DNA of 64,000 bases from Solibacillus ferritrahens (GTDB taxonomy: Bacteria; Bacillota; Bacilli; Bacillales_A; Planococcaceae). Position numbers and translations under genes: made by a program. This document shows positions 52,456 to 60,151 of the stretch, one piece after another; position 1 is the first letter of the stretch; every line of letters starts with the position of its first letter. Below the pieces are notes generated by a model. It saw only the letters and a list, made by a program, of their open reading frames with translations. It was not told the origin of the DNA and did not search any database. The stretch lies in the NCBI RefSeq assembly GCF_037027585.1, contig NZ_JAXCLE010000010.1, positions 80,921 through 144,920 on the forward strand, written 5' to 3'.

Positions 52456-53076
52456 TTTTACGCGTTTTATAGAGTTGTTGCGCCAACGAACCATGTTTTT
52501 GGGATTGAAATAAACAAACCCCAAAATAAAGCCGGTAATTAGACCACCTAAATGAGCAGCGATATTAATATTAGGCGTTAAGAAGGTCATAATAAGACTA
52601 ATGACGATTAATGGCAACATGACTTGTTTTAATTGAGGGAATAAATGTCTAGTGTAGTAAATGAGTGCCCCAAATGCACCGAATATTCCATAAATAGCAC
52701 CACTTGCGCCTACACTGGCATAATAGGCATCCTGTGTTACAAACGTAGCAGCGACGCCAAAAATACCGGCTAAAAAATAAATTGTTAAAAATCGTATCTT
52801 ACCAGCAATCTTTTCTAGCTCTGGACCAAATAAAAACAGAGAGAACATATTGAAAAGAACGTGCATGAAGCCGGCATGTAAAAACATTGAAGTAATAATA
52901 CGCCACCATTCACCAGCGGCAATCAGACCATTCACACTCATGCCTGCATAGAGTAATTGATTTCCCAATCCAGGAACCAAAGTCAATATGTAAACGATTA
53001 AATTAATCGCAATGATTGACGAGACAACTGGATATAACGTAATGTATTGTTTGAAATTTTCTCTGCGAATAAACAT
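52453..53076 (-). CDS. Rhomboid-family intramembrane serine protease
   Basis: A 207-residue six-helix rhomboid. The catalytic pair is Ser125 in GASGAIYG and His175 in AAHLGG; HAGFMHVLFNMFSL (about residues 67-80) supplies the HxxxN oxyanion elements. It cleaves membrane-embedded substrates, none of which can be named here. It corresponds in position to B. subtilis ydcA. AGGTGGAG precedes the ATG. It is divergent from acpS. Confidence 0.92.
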   Translation of the reverse strand: MFIRRENFKQYITLYPVVSSIIAINLIVYILTLVPGLGNQLLYAGMSVNGLIAAGEWWRIITSMFLHAGFMHVLFNMFSLFLFGPELEKIAGKIRFLTIYFLAGIFGVAATFVTQDAYYASVGASGAIYGIFGAFGALIYYTRHLFPQLKQVMLPLIVISLIMTFLTPNINIAAHLGGLITGFILGFVYFNPKNMVRWRNNSIKRVK

Positions 53077-53166
53077 TCTCCACCTCGATTAAGTCGATAT
53101 AAAAAAAAACAAATTTTAATTCATTATACATTGGACTAATGTTTAAAAGAAAGGAAGAGCTACTAA

Positions 53167-53520
53167 TTGATTAAAGGGATTGGTTTAGATTTAGTAGAAT
53201 TGGATCGAATTGAAAAAATGTTGGCGCGTTCTGCAAAATTTGCACAACGTATTTTAACAAAAAGGGAATTAACGATTTTCGATGAATTATCACCAGCTCG
53301 GAAAGTGGAATTTTTGGCCGGACGTTTCGCTGCAAAAGAGGCATATTCGAAAGCTAATGGTACTGGAATTGGTAAAGGCTGTGAACTTCATCAGATAGAA
53401 ATTTTAAAAGATGGACAAGGGAAACCTGTCTTATATTTCGATGGTGAACTGGTAAATGGCTTTATTTCCATCACGCATACACAAACAACAGCAGCTGCCC
53501 AAGTAATCTTAATGCAATAA
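53167..53520 (+). CDS. acpS: Holo-[acyl-carrier-protein] synthase
   Basis: AcpS transfers phosphopantetheine from CoA to acyl carrier protein. The 117-residue trimeric enzyme has the two family motifs GIGLDLVELDRIE (Mg-binding aspartate near residue 6-8) and FAAKEAYSKANGTGIG. The start is TTG 53167 with GGAAGAG 7-10 nt upstream. It is followed by ydcC, as in B. subtilis. Confidence 0.94.
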   Translation: MIKGIGLDLVELDRIEKMLARSAKFAQRILTKRELTIFDELSPARKVEFLAGRFAAKEAYSKANGTGIGKGCELHQIEILKDGQGKPVLYFDGELVNGFISITHTQTTAAAQVILMQ

Positions 53521-53585
53521 TACATACATGCACACCTTGGCTCATATAGTAATTTATCGAAAAAGATAATCGAAAGGGTGAATCT

Positions 53586-54584
53586 TTGAAACTCCGACTG
53601 CTAGTAGTTGTCGTTTGTTGTCTCTTTTTGGCGGCGTGTGGAAAAGCTACAAAGGATGAAGTGATTGAGGATGTCAACAAGAAATGGAATGAGACGAAGG
53701 GGTATGAATTAAGTGCATCGATGGAAGTTCGGACAGGCGCAGAGCCGAGAATATATGATGTAAAAGTTTGGCATACAAAACCGGATTTTTATCGAGTAGC
53801 AGTTAACCCGCAAGGAGAAACGGAACAGCAATTAATTGTGCGTAATGAAGAAGGGGTATTTGTTGTAACGCCAGCTCTTAGGAAAACGCATAAATTCCAA
53901 AGTGAATGGCCGAAACAAAATAGTCAAGCCTATATTATTGGAACGCTGGCAGATGATTTAATGGCTGATTCTAAAGCTGTTATGACAGAAGATGATGCAA
54001 GCTATACATTTGAACTGGCAACACGGAATGTAGATCAGACTGCTTTACCTATCCAGCAAATTATGGTCGATAAGAAAACAATGCTTCCGACAAAGGTTAG
54101 TGTGTTAGATGAGTCATTACAAGAGCAGGTTGTTATTACATTTGGAGAAATTAAGTTAGGTGTGCAACATACCGCAAAGGATTATGAAGTAGAAAAGTTC
54201 TCTGAAAAAGAAGAGAAAAAAGCAGCATCAGCTGATGTTGTAAATACAGATTTCAGTGTATACTATCCAACAATTGACTGGGCACATACTAAGTTAACAG
54301 AGGAGTATGAGGTTAAAGAAGATGGGAATTCCCGTGTTATTTTAACATTTGAAGGTGAAAAACCATTTACATTAATGCAACAGCCAATTCAATATGACAA
54401 CATGGTGTTGCCTGTATTCTCACCTGGCGATCCAGCTGATTTAGGCTATACAATTGGCGCAATTACAGATCACTCTATTCAATGGGATAAAGATGGCATG
54501 ACATTCTTTATCGCATCTACAAAATTATCTAAAGAGGAATTATTGGAAGTCGCAGCAAGTGTGCAGCAAAGTAGTATGAAATAA
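53586..54584 (+). CDS. ydcC: Outer-surface lipoprotein, YdcC/LolA-like
   Basis: A 332-residue lipoprotein. The signal ends in LFLAACGK with the lipidated cysteine at about residue 19. The rest resembles the LolA/LolB-type curved beta-sheet (KWNETKGYELSASMEVRTG, then DVKVWHTKPDFYRV). The spore-former homologue YdcC has no settled role. TTG start behind AAAGGGTG. It lies between acpS and alr, as in B. subtilis. Confidence 0.87.
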   Translation: MKLRLLVVVVCCLFLAACGKATKDEVIEDVNKKWNETKGYELSASMEVRTGAEPRIYDVKVWHTKPDFYRVAVNPQGETEQQLIVRNEEGVFVVTPALRKTHKFQSEWPKQNSQAYIIGTLADDLMADSKAVMTEDDASYTFELATRNVDQTALPIQQIMVDKKTMLPTKVSVLDESLQEQVVITFGEIKLGVQHTAKDYEVEKFSEKEEKKAASADVVNTDFSVYYPTIDWAHTKLTEEYEVKEDGNSRVILTFEGEKPFTLMQQPIQYDNMVLPVFSPGDPADLGYTIGAITDHSIQWDKDGMTFFIASTKLSKEELLEVAASVQQSSMK

Positions 54585-54624
54585 TTTACCGTTATTGCGA
54601 ATATGGCTTCGTGCTGACTCAGAA

Positions 54625-54667
54625 AGACAACATCTTGCACAAGTTTGTGCAAGATGTTGTCTTTTTT
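54625..54667 (+). terminator. Strong intrinsic terminator of ydcC
   Basis: Perfect 17-18-bp stem AGACAACATCTTGCAC... with complementary arm, then TTTTTT. Confidence 0.95.
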
Positions 54668-54762
54668 ATATTAATTTGCGCTTTATTCGAAGGGAAATAT
54701 GTGCAATAATTTTCTTAATATTTAAAGGTGTTTATACTTATTAAAAAGAGGGTATAGTCAAA

Positions 54763-55881
54763 ATGGAAAATCCAATAAATTACCGACCTACAAAAGCAAT
54801 TATTGATTTACAAGCTATCGAACATAATCTCATTTCATTACGCCAATATATTGGAAATGCCATTCAAATTATTGCAGTAGTTAAAGCGAATGCATATGGG
54901 CATGGAGATGTAGAAGTGGCAAGAACAGCAATCCAAGCAGGAGCAACGATGCTGGCTGTCGCAACACCTGATGAAGCTGTACATATGCGGGAAAACTTTA
55001 AAGATATTGATATTTTAGTGTTAGGAGCTACACCACCTAATTTTATTCCTTTTGCTTCACAGGAAAATATTATCCTTACAGTATTTTCGGCAAGTTGGCT
55101 AGAAAGTGCGCAACAATATACACCTTTGGCCAATCCCTTAAAGCTTCACATTAAAGTTGATTCGGGTATGGGTCGTATTGGCGTCTCGACCAAAGAAGAA
55201 TTAATGGAATTGTACGAAGCTATTGTTATACCAAATGATTTTATTCTGGATGGCATTTTTACTCATTTTGCAACTGCAGATGAAGAAGATTCATTGTACT
55301 TTGACAATCAAGTAACCCTATTTAAGGACTTTTTGAGTGTATTGCCGAAAAGACCGAGACTAGTCCATGTGGCCAATACTGCTACCGCTTTAGTAAAAGA
55401 TCCGTCTTTACAGTATGATGCAGTTCGGTTTGGTATTTCAATGTATGGATTATCGCCTTCGCCTTTTGTTGGTTCTAAATTACCGTTTCCAATTAAACCT
55501 GCATTTTCACTACATACAGAACTCATACATATAAAAAAAATGCATGCGGGTCAATCAGTCGGCTATGGAGCGACATATACGGTAGAGGAAGATTGCTACA
55601 TTGGTACGATTCCGATTGGTTATGCGGATGGTATGCTCAGGAAGTTGGAAGGTCAAGAAGTGCTTATTGGAGGAAAAAAGGCGAAAATTGTCGGTAGAAT
55701 TTGTATGGATCAAAGTATGATTTTACTGCCAACAGCATATAATGTAGGAGAAGAAGTTGTATTGATTGGTCGCCAACAGCAAAAACAAATCACAATGGAT
55801 GATTGGGCAGCTAAACTCCAAACGATTAATTACGAAGTACCATGCGTAATTACGGCTAGAGTTCCTAGGGTATACAAATAA
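54763..55881 (+). CDS. alr: Alanine racemase
   Basis: Alr interconverts L- and D-alanine, feeding Ddl. The 372-residue PLP enzyme has Lys41 in VVKANAYGHG as the Schiff-base lysine, the HIKVDSGMGRIG loop, and the catalytic tyrosine in SVGYGATYTV. Ribosome site AGAGGG. It ends 169 bp before the ndoAI start, and I saw no clear terminator, so readthrough into the toxin-antitoxin pair is possible. Confidence 0.95.
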   Translation: MENPINYRPTKAIIDLQAIEHNLISLRQYIGNAIQIIAVVKANAYGHGDVEVARTAIQAGATMLAVATPDEAVHMRENFKDIDILVLGATPPNFIPFASQENIILTVFSASWLESAQQYTPLANPLKLHIKVDSGMGRIGVSTKEELMELYEAIVIPNDFILDGIFTHFATADEEDSLYFDNQVTLFKDFLSVLPKRPRLVHVANTATALVKDPSLQYDAVRFGISMYGLSPSPFVGSKLPFPIKPAFSLHTELIHIKKMHAGQSVGYGATYTVEEDCYIGTIPIGYADGMLRKLEGQEVLIGGKKAKIVGRICMDQSMILLPTAYNVGEEVVLIGRQQQKQITMDDWAAKLQTINYEVPCVITARVPRVYK

Positions 55882-56050
55882 AAATTCGATGTAATTTTAC
55901 TGTAAAAATTCCAAAAAAACAAAATAAATATGTTCACATTTATTCCCTTTATAGCGAGAATTGTCAGTTTTTTTATTTTCCTGTCTTTTCATTGTAGGTA
56001 ATCAATGATAGAATTAATGGGAAATGGGATGTTCGGTGGAGGTGCTTGTT

Positions 56051-56338
56051 TTGTACGCGAAGGAATTAGTAGAAGTAGAAGAAGTGGTAATTGACATACC
56101 TAATGAGCTAGTTACTCAATTTGAAAGAACGTTTGGACGCAATACTGAGAGTGGTTATATGATGGCGTATTTGGCGACTCAAAAAAATACAAAGCATATG
56201 CAACCAAATCAAATACGGGAAGCTTTAATAAAGGGCTATGTGGAAATGTCGCAAATTAATCTGACAATTTGCAGTGAGTGCTTGCATGCAGAGTATGAAG
56301 CGGAACATATGGTGGAGCGTCTCGTTAGCGGGGGATGA
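56051..56338 (+). CDS. ndoAI: Antitoxin EndoAI (MazE-type)
   Basis: The antitoxin that binds and inhibits the NdoA RNase. The 95-residue product keeps the C-terminal toxin-binding region (GYVEMSQINLTICSE and AEYEAEHMVERLVSGG). Its N-terminal ribbon-helix-helix part (VVIDIPNELVTQFERTFGR) is quite diverged from B. subtilis EndoAI. The frame opens at 56024, but TTG 56051 with TGGAGGTG at 6 nt is the best start. It ends 4 bp before ndoA. Confidence 0.88.
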   Translation: MYAKELVEVEEVVIDIPNELVTQFERTFGRNTESGYMMAYLATQKNTKHMQPNQIREALIKGYVEMSQINLTICSECLHAEYEAEHMVERLVSGG

Positions 56339-56342
56339 CAAG

Positions 56343-56693
56343 TTGATTGTAAAACGTGGAGACGTTTTTTTTGCTGACCTATCACCAGTGGTAGGTTCAG
56401 AACAAGGCGGGACTAGACCCGTGCTTATTATACAAAATGATATTGGAAATCGTTTCAGTCCAACTGTCATAATAGCTGCAATAACTGCGCAAATTCAAAA
56501 GGCAAAATTACCAACACATGTTGAAATCGATGCGAAGAAGTATGGTTTTGAACGCGATTCGGTAATTTTGCTTGAGCAATTGCGTACAATTGATAAATCG
56601 CGATTAACAGATCGGATAACTCAGCTTGACACAAAACTAATGCAAGAAGTTGATATTGCACTTAATATTAGTTTAGGACTCGTAAAATTTTAA
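56343..56693 (+). CDS. ndoA: Endoribonuclease toxin NdoA (MazF/EndoA)
   Basis: A 116-residue MazF-family mRNA interferase that cuts UACAU-type sites in B. subtilis. It is strongly conserved: VKRGDVFFADLSPVVGSEQGG, RPVLIIQNDIGNRFSPT, AITAQIQKAKLPTHVEID and ERDSVILLEQLRTIDKSRL (the catalytic arginine/threonine region). A longer frame from 56274 would overlap ndoAI heavily; TTG 56343 behind GGGGGATG matches the family start MIVKRGD. Confidence 0.94.
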   Translation: MIVKRGDVFFADLSPVVGSEQGGTRPVLIIQNDIGNRFSPTVIIAAITAQIQKAKLPTHVEIDAKKYGFERDSVILLEQLRTIDKSRLTDRITQLDTKLMQEVDIALNISLGLVKF

Positions 56694-56700
56694 TACATAA

Positions 56701-56737
56701 AAAAAGCATCGAAACTTTTCGTTTCGATGCTTTTTAT
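56701..56737 (+). terminator. Intrinsic terminator of ndoA
   Basis: Fifteen-bp arms AAAAAGCATCGAAAC and GTTTCGATGCTTTTT. It separates the toxin-antitoxin operon from the sigma-B module. Confidence 0.9.
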
Positions 56738-56897
56738 TATATACAGTATAATATTTTTTATAAATAGTAATCTGTAATCATGTAAAAATATAACAAATAG
56801 TTTAAAATAGAAAACATCTAGTGTTTATGTTTACATAGATAAACTTCTAATTTAAAAATAATTTTTGGAATCAAATTTAAACTATAAAGATACCGTA

Positions 56898-56906
56898 TGC
56901 TATAAT
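56898..56906 (+). promoter_or_regulatory. Extended -10 promoter of rsbT
   Basis: TGC-TATAAT at 56898-56906, an extended -10, with a weak TTAAAC-like -35 about 18 bp upstream. It is about 80 bp before rsbT. No ORF lies in this 290-bp gap. Confidence 0.5.
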
Positions 56907-56986
56907 AAAAAAGATTAATAATTCCGAAAATTGATACTGTGTATTAACTCCGTAGAATTAAAACGTAGGAAATTGGAGGCACTATG

Positions 56987-57385
56987 ATGAATACGAAATC
57001 TACCGTAGAGATTATAACAGAATGGGATATTGTAGCTGCACGCCAACTTGGACGTAACGAAGCGAAAGAAATTGGCTTTGGCGCGGTAGATCAAGCTCGA
57101 ATTACGACTGCAATTAGTGAACTTGCTAGAAATATTTATTTGTATGCTCGAGCAGGGGAAGTAGCGATAGAACGTATAAGCGAGGGCGGGAGAGTTGGTA
57201 TTCGTATTACAGCGGCAGATAAAGGACCAGGGATAAATAATATAAAAAAAGTAATGGAAGATGGTTATTCCACTTCCGGAGGGCTTGGTGCAGGTTTACC
57301 AGGCGTTAAAAGATTAATGGATACTATGGATATTCAATCTTCTATTGAAAAAGGAACCATTATAATTATTGAAAAATGGGTTTAG
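56987..57385 (+). CDS. rsbT: Serine kinase/switch protein RsbT
   Basis: RsbT is released from the stressosome and activates the RsbU phosphatase. The 132-residue product is very close to B. subtilis RsbT: TEWDIVAARQLGRNEAKE, then ARITTAISELARNIYLYA and MEDGYSTSGGLGAGLPG, the GHKL ATP-lid glycine motif. ATG 56984 also exists, but 56987 is better spaced from GGAGG. The normal upstream genes rsbR and rsbS are absent. Confidence 0.93.
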   Translation: MNTKSTVEIITEWDIVAARQLGRNEAKEIGFGAVDQARITTAISELARNIYLYARAGEVAIERISEGGRVGIRITAADKGPGINNIKKVMEDGYSTSGGLGAGLPGVKRLMDTMDIQSSIEKGTIIIIEKWV

Positions 57386-57401
57386 TAGGATGTGATAAAA
57401 T

Positions 57402-58394
57402 TTGAAAGAGCTACAAATGCAATATCAGAAAATAGTATCAGATTTTTTATCGAATCAAACGGAAAGGAATTTATATATTGGCCAAAACTTTATTCGCCAG
57501 TTAATACAGAAAAAAGTAGCTCCAGAAGAAGTGATAAATATCCACAAGTATGCAATGGAGCAACTCTATCCTGACTTACCCGAATATATTTCACATAGCT
57601 ATGATTTTTTAATTGAGATTATGGTTCATTTTGGTTTAACCTTAAAAGAGCATCAAAGTTTATTGGAACAGCAAGAAGAGCTACGTATGGAGATGAATGT
57701 CGCTACCAAAATACAAAATATGATATTGAGAACGAAAATTCCCCAACTTAAAGATATTGATATTGGGATGGTATCAATACCGATTCGAAAAATGAATGGC
57801 GATTATGTCCATTTTTTGGGTGATAAATCACATGTAAGTGTAGCGGTAACAGATGTTGTAGGGAAAGGTGTTCCAGCAGCGCTTTGTATGTCTATGGTCA
57901 AGTATGGACTTGATACACTTGAGTGTTCTACCAATGCGCCTTCGCATATTTTGGAAGTGTTAAATCGTATTATTGAAAAAAGTGTGGATGATAGTATGTT
58001 CGTCTCGATGTTTTATGGGACATACAATGTCGAAAATGGTAAATTTACATATGGTTCAGCTGGTCATGAGCCCGCTTTATATTATAATTCCGGTAAAGAA
58101 ACTTTTTTCGATTTGGAATCAAAAGGATTACTTTTAGGTGTCATGCCCGAAGTTAAATATCCACAATACGAGATTCAGCTACAGGATAACGATTTTATCG
58201 TGATGATTACAGATGGCGCGACAGATTTCCGTAAGCAGGGGGAACTGGATCCGCGGGATGTAATTAAAAACATAGCATTGAGTTGTCGTCATTTACCGGC
58301 TCAGGAAATGTGCGAAAAAATGTATGCATACTTAAAAAAATTACCGGATTTTGATTTGGAAGACGATTTTACGGTCGTCATCTTTAAAAAATAA
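57402..58394 (+). CDS. rsbU: Phosphatase RsbU, sigma-B activator
   Basis: A PP2C-type phosphatase that dephosphorylates RsbV when bound by RsbT. The 330-residue product has the helical N-terminal RsbT-binding domain (residues about 1-80), a linker helix, and the PPM domain with MNGDYVHFL, AVTDVVGKGVPAALCMSM and FIVMITDGATDF supplying the metal-binding aspartates. The start is TTG 57402 with AGGATGTG upstream. It lies 16 bp behind rsbT. Confidence 0.93.
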   Translation: MKELQMQYQKIVSDFLSNQTERNLYIGQNFIRQLIQKKVAPEEVINIHKYAMEQLYPDLPEYISHSYDFLIEIMVHFGLTLKEHQSLLEQQEELRMEMNVATKIQNMILRTKIPQLKDIDIGMVSIPIRKMNGDYVHFLGDKSHVSVAVTDVVGKGVPAALCMSMVKYGLDTLECSTNAPSHILEVLNRIIEKSVDDSMFVSMFYGTYNVENGKFTYGSAGHEPALYYNSGKETFFDLESKGLLLGVMPEVKYPQYEIQLQDNDFIVMITDGATDFRKQGELDPRDVIKNIALSCRHLPAQEMCEKMYAYLKKLPDFDLEDDFTVVIFKK

Positions 58395-58404
58395 ATAAAT
58401 TTAT

Positions 58405-58430
58405 GTTTAATCACCCGTGATTAGGGGTAT
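58405..58430 (+). promoter_or_regulatory. Sigma-B promoter of rsbVW-sigB
   Basis: Perfect GTTTAA, 14-bp spacer, GGGTAT between rsbU and rsbV. This is the autoregulatory position known from B. subtilis, giving positive feedback on rsbV-rsbW-sigB. Confidence 0.85.
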
Positions 58431-58463
58431 TATAATTAGGTTTATAGATGGAGGTGTCTAATA

Positions 58464-58796
58464 ATGAATGTAAATGTTCAATTTAGAGAAGATGGTAATA
58501 TTTTGCGAGGCTATATCGAGGGAGAAATTGATACTTATACAGCTCCGGTTTTGCGCGAAGAATTGGAAACGGTTCAAATTGTTGAAGGTCGTGTAATTGA
58601 GTTGGACTTATCAAAAGTAAATTATATGGATAGTACAGGTTTGGGAATTTTTGTTGCGTTTTATAAAAAGGTGACAAGGGAAAATGCATCACTTAAATTA
58701 GTGGGCTTATCAAATCGTTTAGTTAGATTGTTTGAAATTACAGGATTAAGTGAACTGATGAGTATTGAGACCGACGAGGAATTGGAGTTGAAATAA
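58464..58796 (+). CDS. rsbV: Anti-anti-sigma factor RsbV
   Basis: A 110-residue STAS-domain protein. Ser57 in NYMDSTGLGIF is the residue phosphorylated by RsbW; dephosphorylated RsbV binds RsbW and frees sigma-B. GAGGTG lies before the ATG. Its stop overlaps the rsbW start by one base. Confidence 0.94.
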   Translation: MNVNVQFREDGNILRGYIEGEIDTYTAPVLREELETVQIVEGRVIELDLSKVNYMDSTGLGIFVAFYKKVTRENASLKLVGLSNRLVRLFEITGLSELMSIETDEELELK

Positions 58797-59266
58797 TGAA
58801 GGCATTTGACTATATTGAAATTCGAGTACCTGCCAAGTCGCAATATGTAAGTGTAATCCGTTTGACAATTTCAGGATTAGCGATGCGAGTTGGATTTACT
58901 TATGATGAAATTGAAGATTTAAAAATAGCCACAAGTGAAGCAGTAACAAATGTAGTCCACCATGCATATAAAGCCAATGAAGATGGTGAAGTTGTTATTG
59001 GGTGTGCATTATTCGAAGACAAAATCGAAATAATGGTAGCAGATTATGGTGTAAGTTTTAATTTTGAAGAAGTTAAGTCGAAAATTGGTCCATATCATGA
59101 AGATGAAAACGTAGCCCTTTTACGTGAAGGGGGATTAGGAATTTTCTTAATGGAAACTTTAATGGACGAAGTGAAATTAACTAACGAAGGTGGCGTCACT
59201 GTTTTCATGACGAAGTATGTCTCGAGAGAGCAGGTGAAAGGGAATGTCGAAAGAATCACTACCTAA
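58796..59266 (+). CDS. rsbW: Anti-sigma-B factor and serine kinase RsbW
   Basis: A 156-residue GHKL kinase that binds sigma-B or phosphorylates RsbV. The N-box is TSEAVTNVVHHAYKAN, followed by MVADYGVSFNF and REGGLGIFLMETLMDEV. It overlaps sigB by 23 bp, consistent with stoichiometric coupling. Confidence 0.94.
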   Translation: MKAFDYIEIRVPAKSQYVSVIRLTISGLAMRVGFTYDEIEDLKIATSEAVTNVVHHAYKANEDGEVVIGCALFEDKIEIMVADYGVSFNFEEVKSKIGPYHEDENVALLREGGLGIFLMETLMDEVKLTNEGGVTVFMTKYVSREQVKGNVERITT

Positions 59267-60029
59267 AAATTCATCAAAAGAAGAAGTACTAAATTGGATT
59301 GCCGAATATCAAGACAATGGCAGTGAAGAAGCACAAACGAATCTTGTGCTTCATTACCAACAACTAGTAGAGTCGATTGCTCGCAAATACTCTCATGGTA
59401 AATCTTATTATGATGATATTGTACAAGTCGGAATGCTTGGCTTGTTAGGTGCAATCCGACGATTTGACCCTTCTTTTGGCCGGAGTTTTGAGGCGTTTGC
59501 AGTCCCAACGATTGTTGGAGAAATAAAGCGCTTTTTACGTGATAAAACATGGGACGTGCATGTTCCTAGACGTATAAAAGAATTAGGACCAAGAATTAAA
59601 GCAGCAGTGGAAGCATTAACTACTTCGTTACAACGTTCTCCTTCTATTACTGAAATTGCTGATTATTTAGAGGTTCAGGATGAAGAAGTTTTAGAAGCGA
59701 TGGAGATGGGACGAAGCTATCAAGCGTTATCGATGGATCACTCGATTGAATCAGATTCTGACGGAAGTACAGTAACATTATTTGATGTTGTCGGAAGAGA
59801 AGATGTCGGCTATGAAGTGACAAACCGCCGAATGCTTGTAGCGGATGCGATGAATGTATTAAATGAACGTGAACGTCAAATTATCCAGTTAACCTATTTA
59901 GAACAATTAAGTCAAAAGGAAGCTGGAGAAAGACTCGGTATTTCACAAATGCATGTATCACGAATTCAGCGAAAAGCCGTAAAAAAATTACAGGATGCCA
60001 TTGCAGCAAGTGGTGGCGTATCATTATAA
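59244..60029 (+). CDS. sigB: General stress sigma factor SigB
   Basis: A 261-residue group 3 sigma factor. Region 2 shows DDIVQVGMLGLLGAIRRFDP and FAVPTIVGEIKRFLRDKTW, region 3 ELGPRIKAAVEAL, and region 4 the helix-turn-helix LSQKEAGERLGISQMHVSRI. It directs the general stress regulon; the promoters at 33922 and 58405 are local targets. No rsbX follows, only a terminator and tex. Confidence 0.95.
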   Translation: MSKESLPKNSSKEEVLNWIAEYQDNGSEEAQTNLVLHYQQLVESIARKYSHGKSYYDDIVQVGMLGLLGAIRRFDPSFGRSFEAFAVPTIVGEIKRFLRDKTWDVHVPRRIKELGPRIKAAVEALTTSLQRSPSITEIADYLEVQDEEVLEAMEMGRSYQALSMDHSIESDSDGSTVTLFDVVGREDVGYEVTNRRMLVADAMNVLNERERQIIQLTYLEQLSQKEAGERLGISQMHVSRIQRKAVKKLQDAIAASGGVSL

Positions 60030-60037
60030 AGAAATTG

Positions 60038-60069
60038 GAGTCTACTAGATAAGTAGGCTCTTTTTTTTT
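60038..60069 (+). terminator. Intrinsic terminator of the sigB operon
   Basis: Arms GAGTCTACT and AGTAGGCTC, 5-nt loop, nine T. Confidence 0.85.
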
Positions 60070-60151
60070 GTGGAAAGCTGTCGCTATTTGGGAAAATAAT
60101 TATCCATAAGTGATACACTATAGAAAGCTTAAAATTTAAAGGAGTGGCATA

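Noticed and set aside
54730..54755. GTTTAT-N14-GGGTAT before alr, resembling a sigma-B promoter
   Set aside because: The start point would fall on the alr ATG, leaving no leader, and the GAGGG is needed as the ribosome-binding site. Coincidence is more likely.
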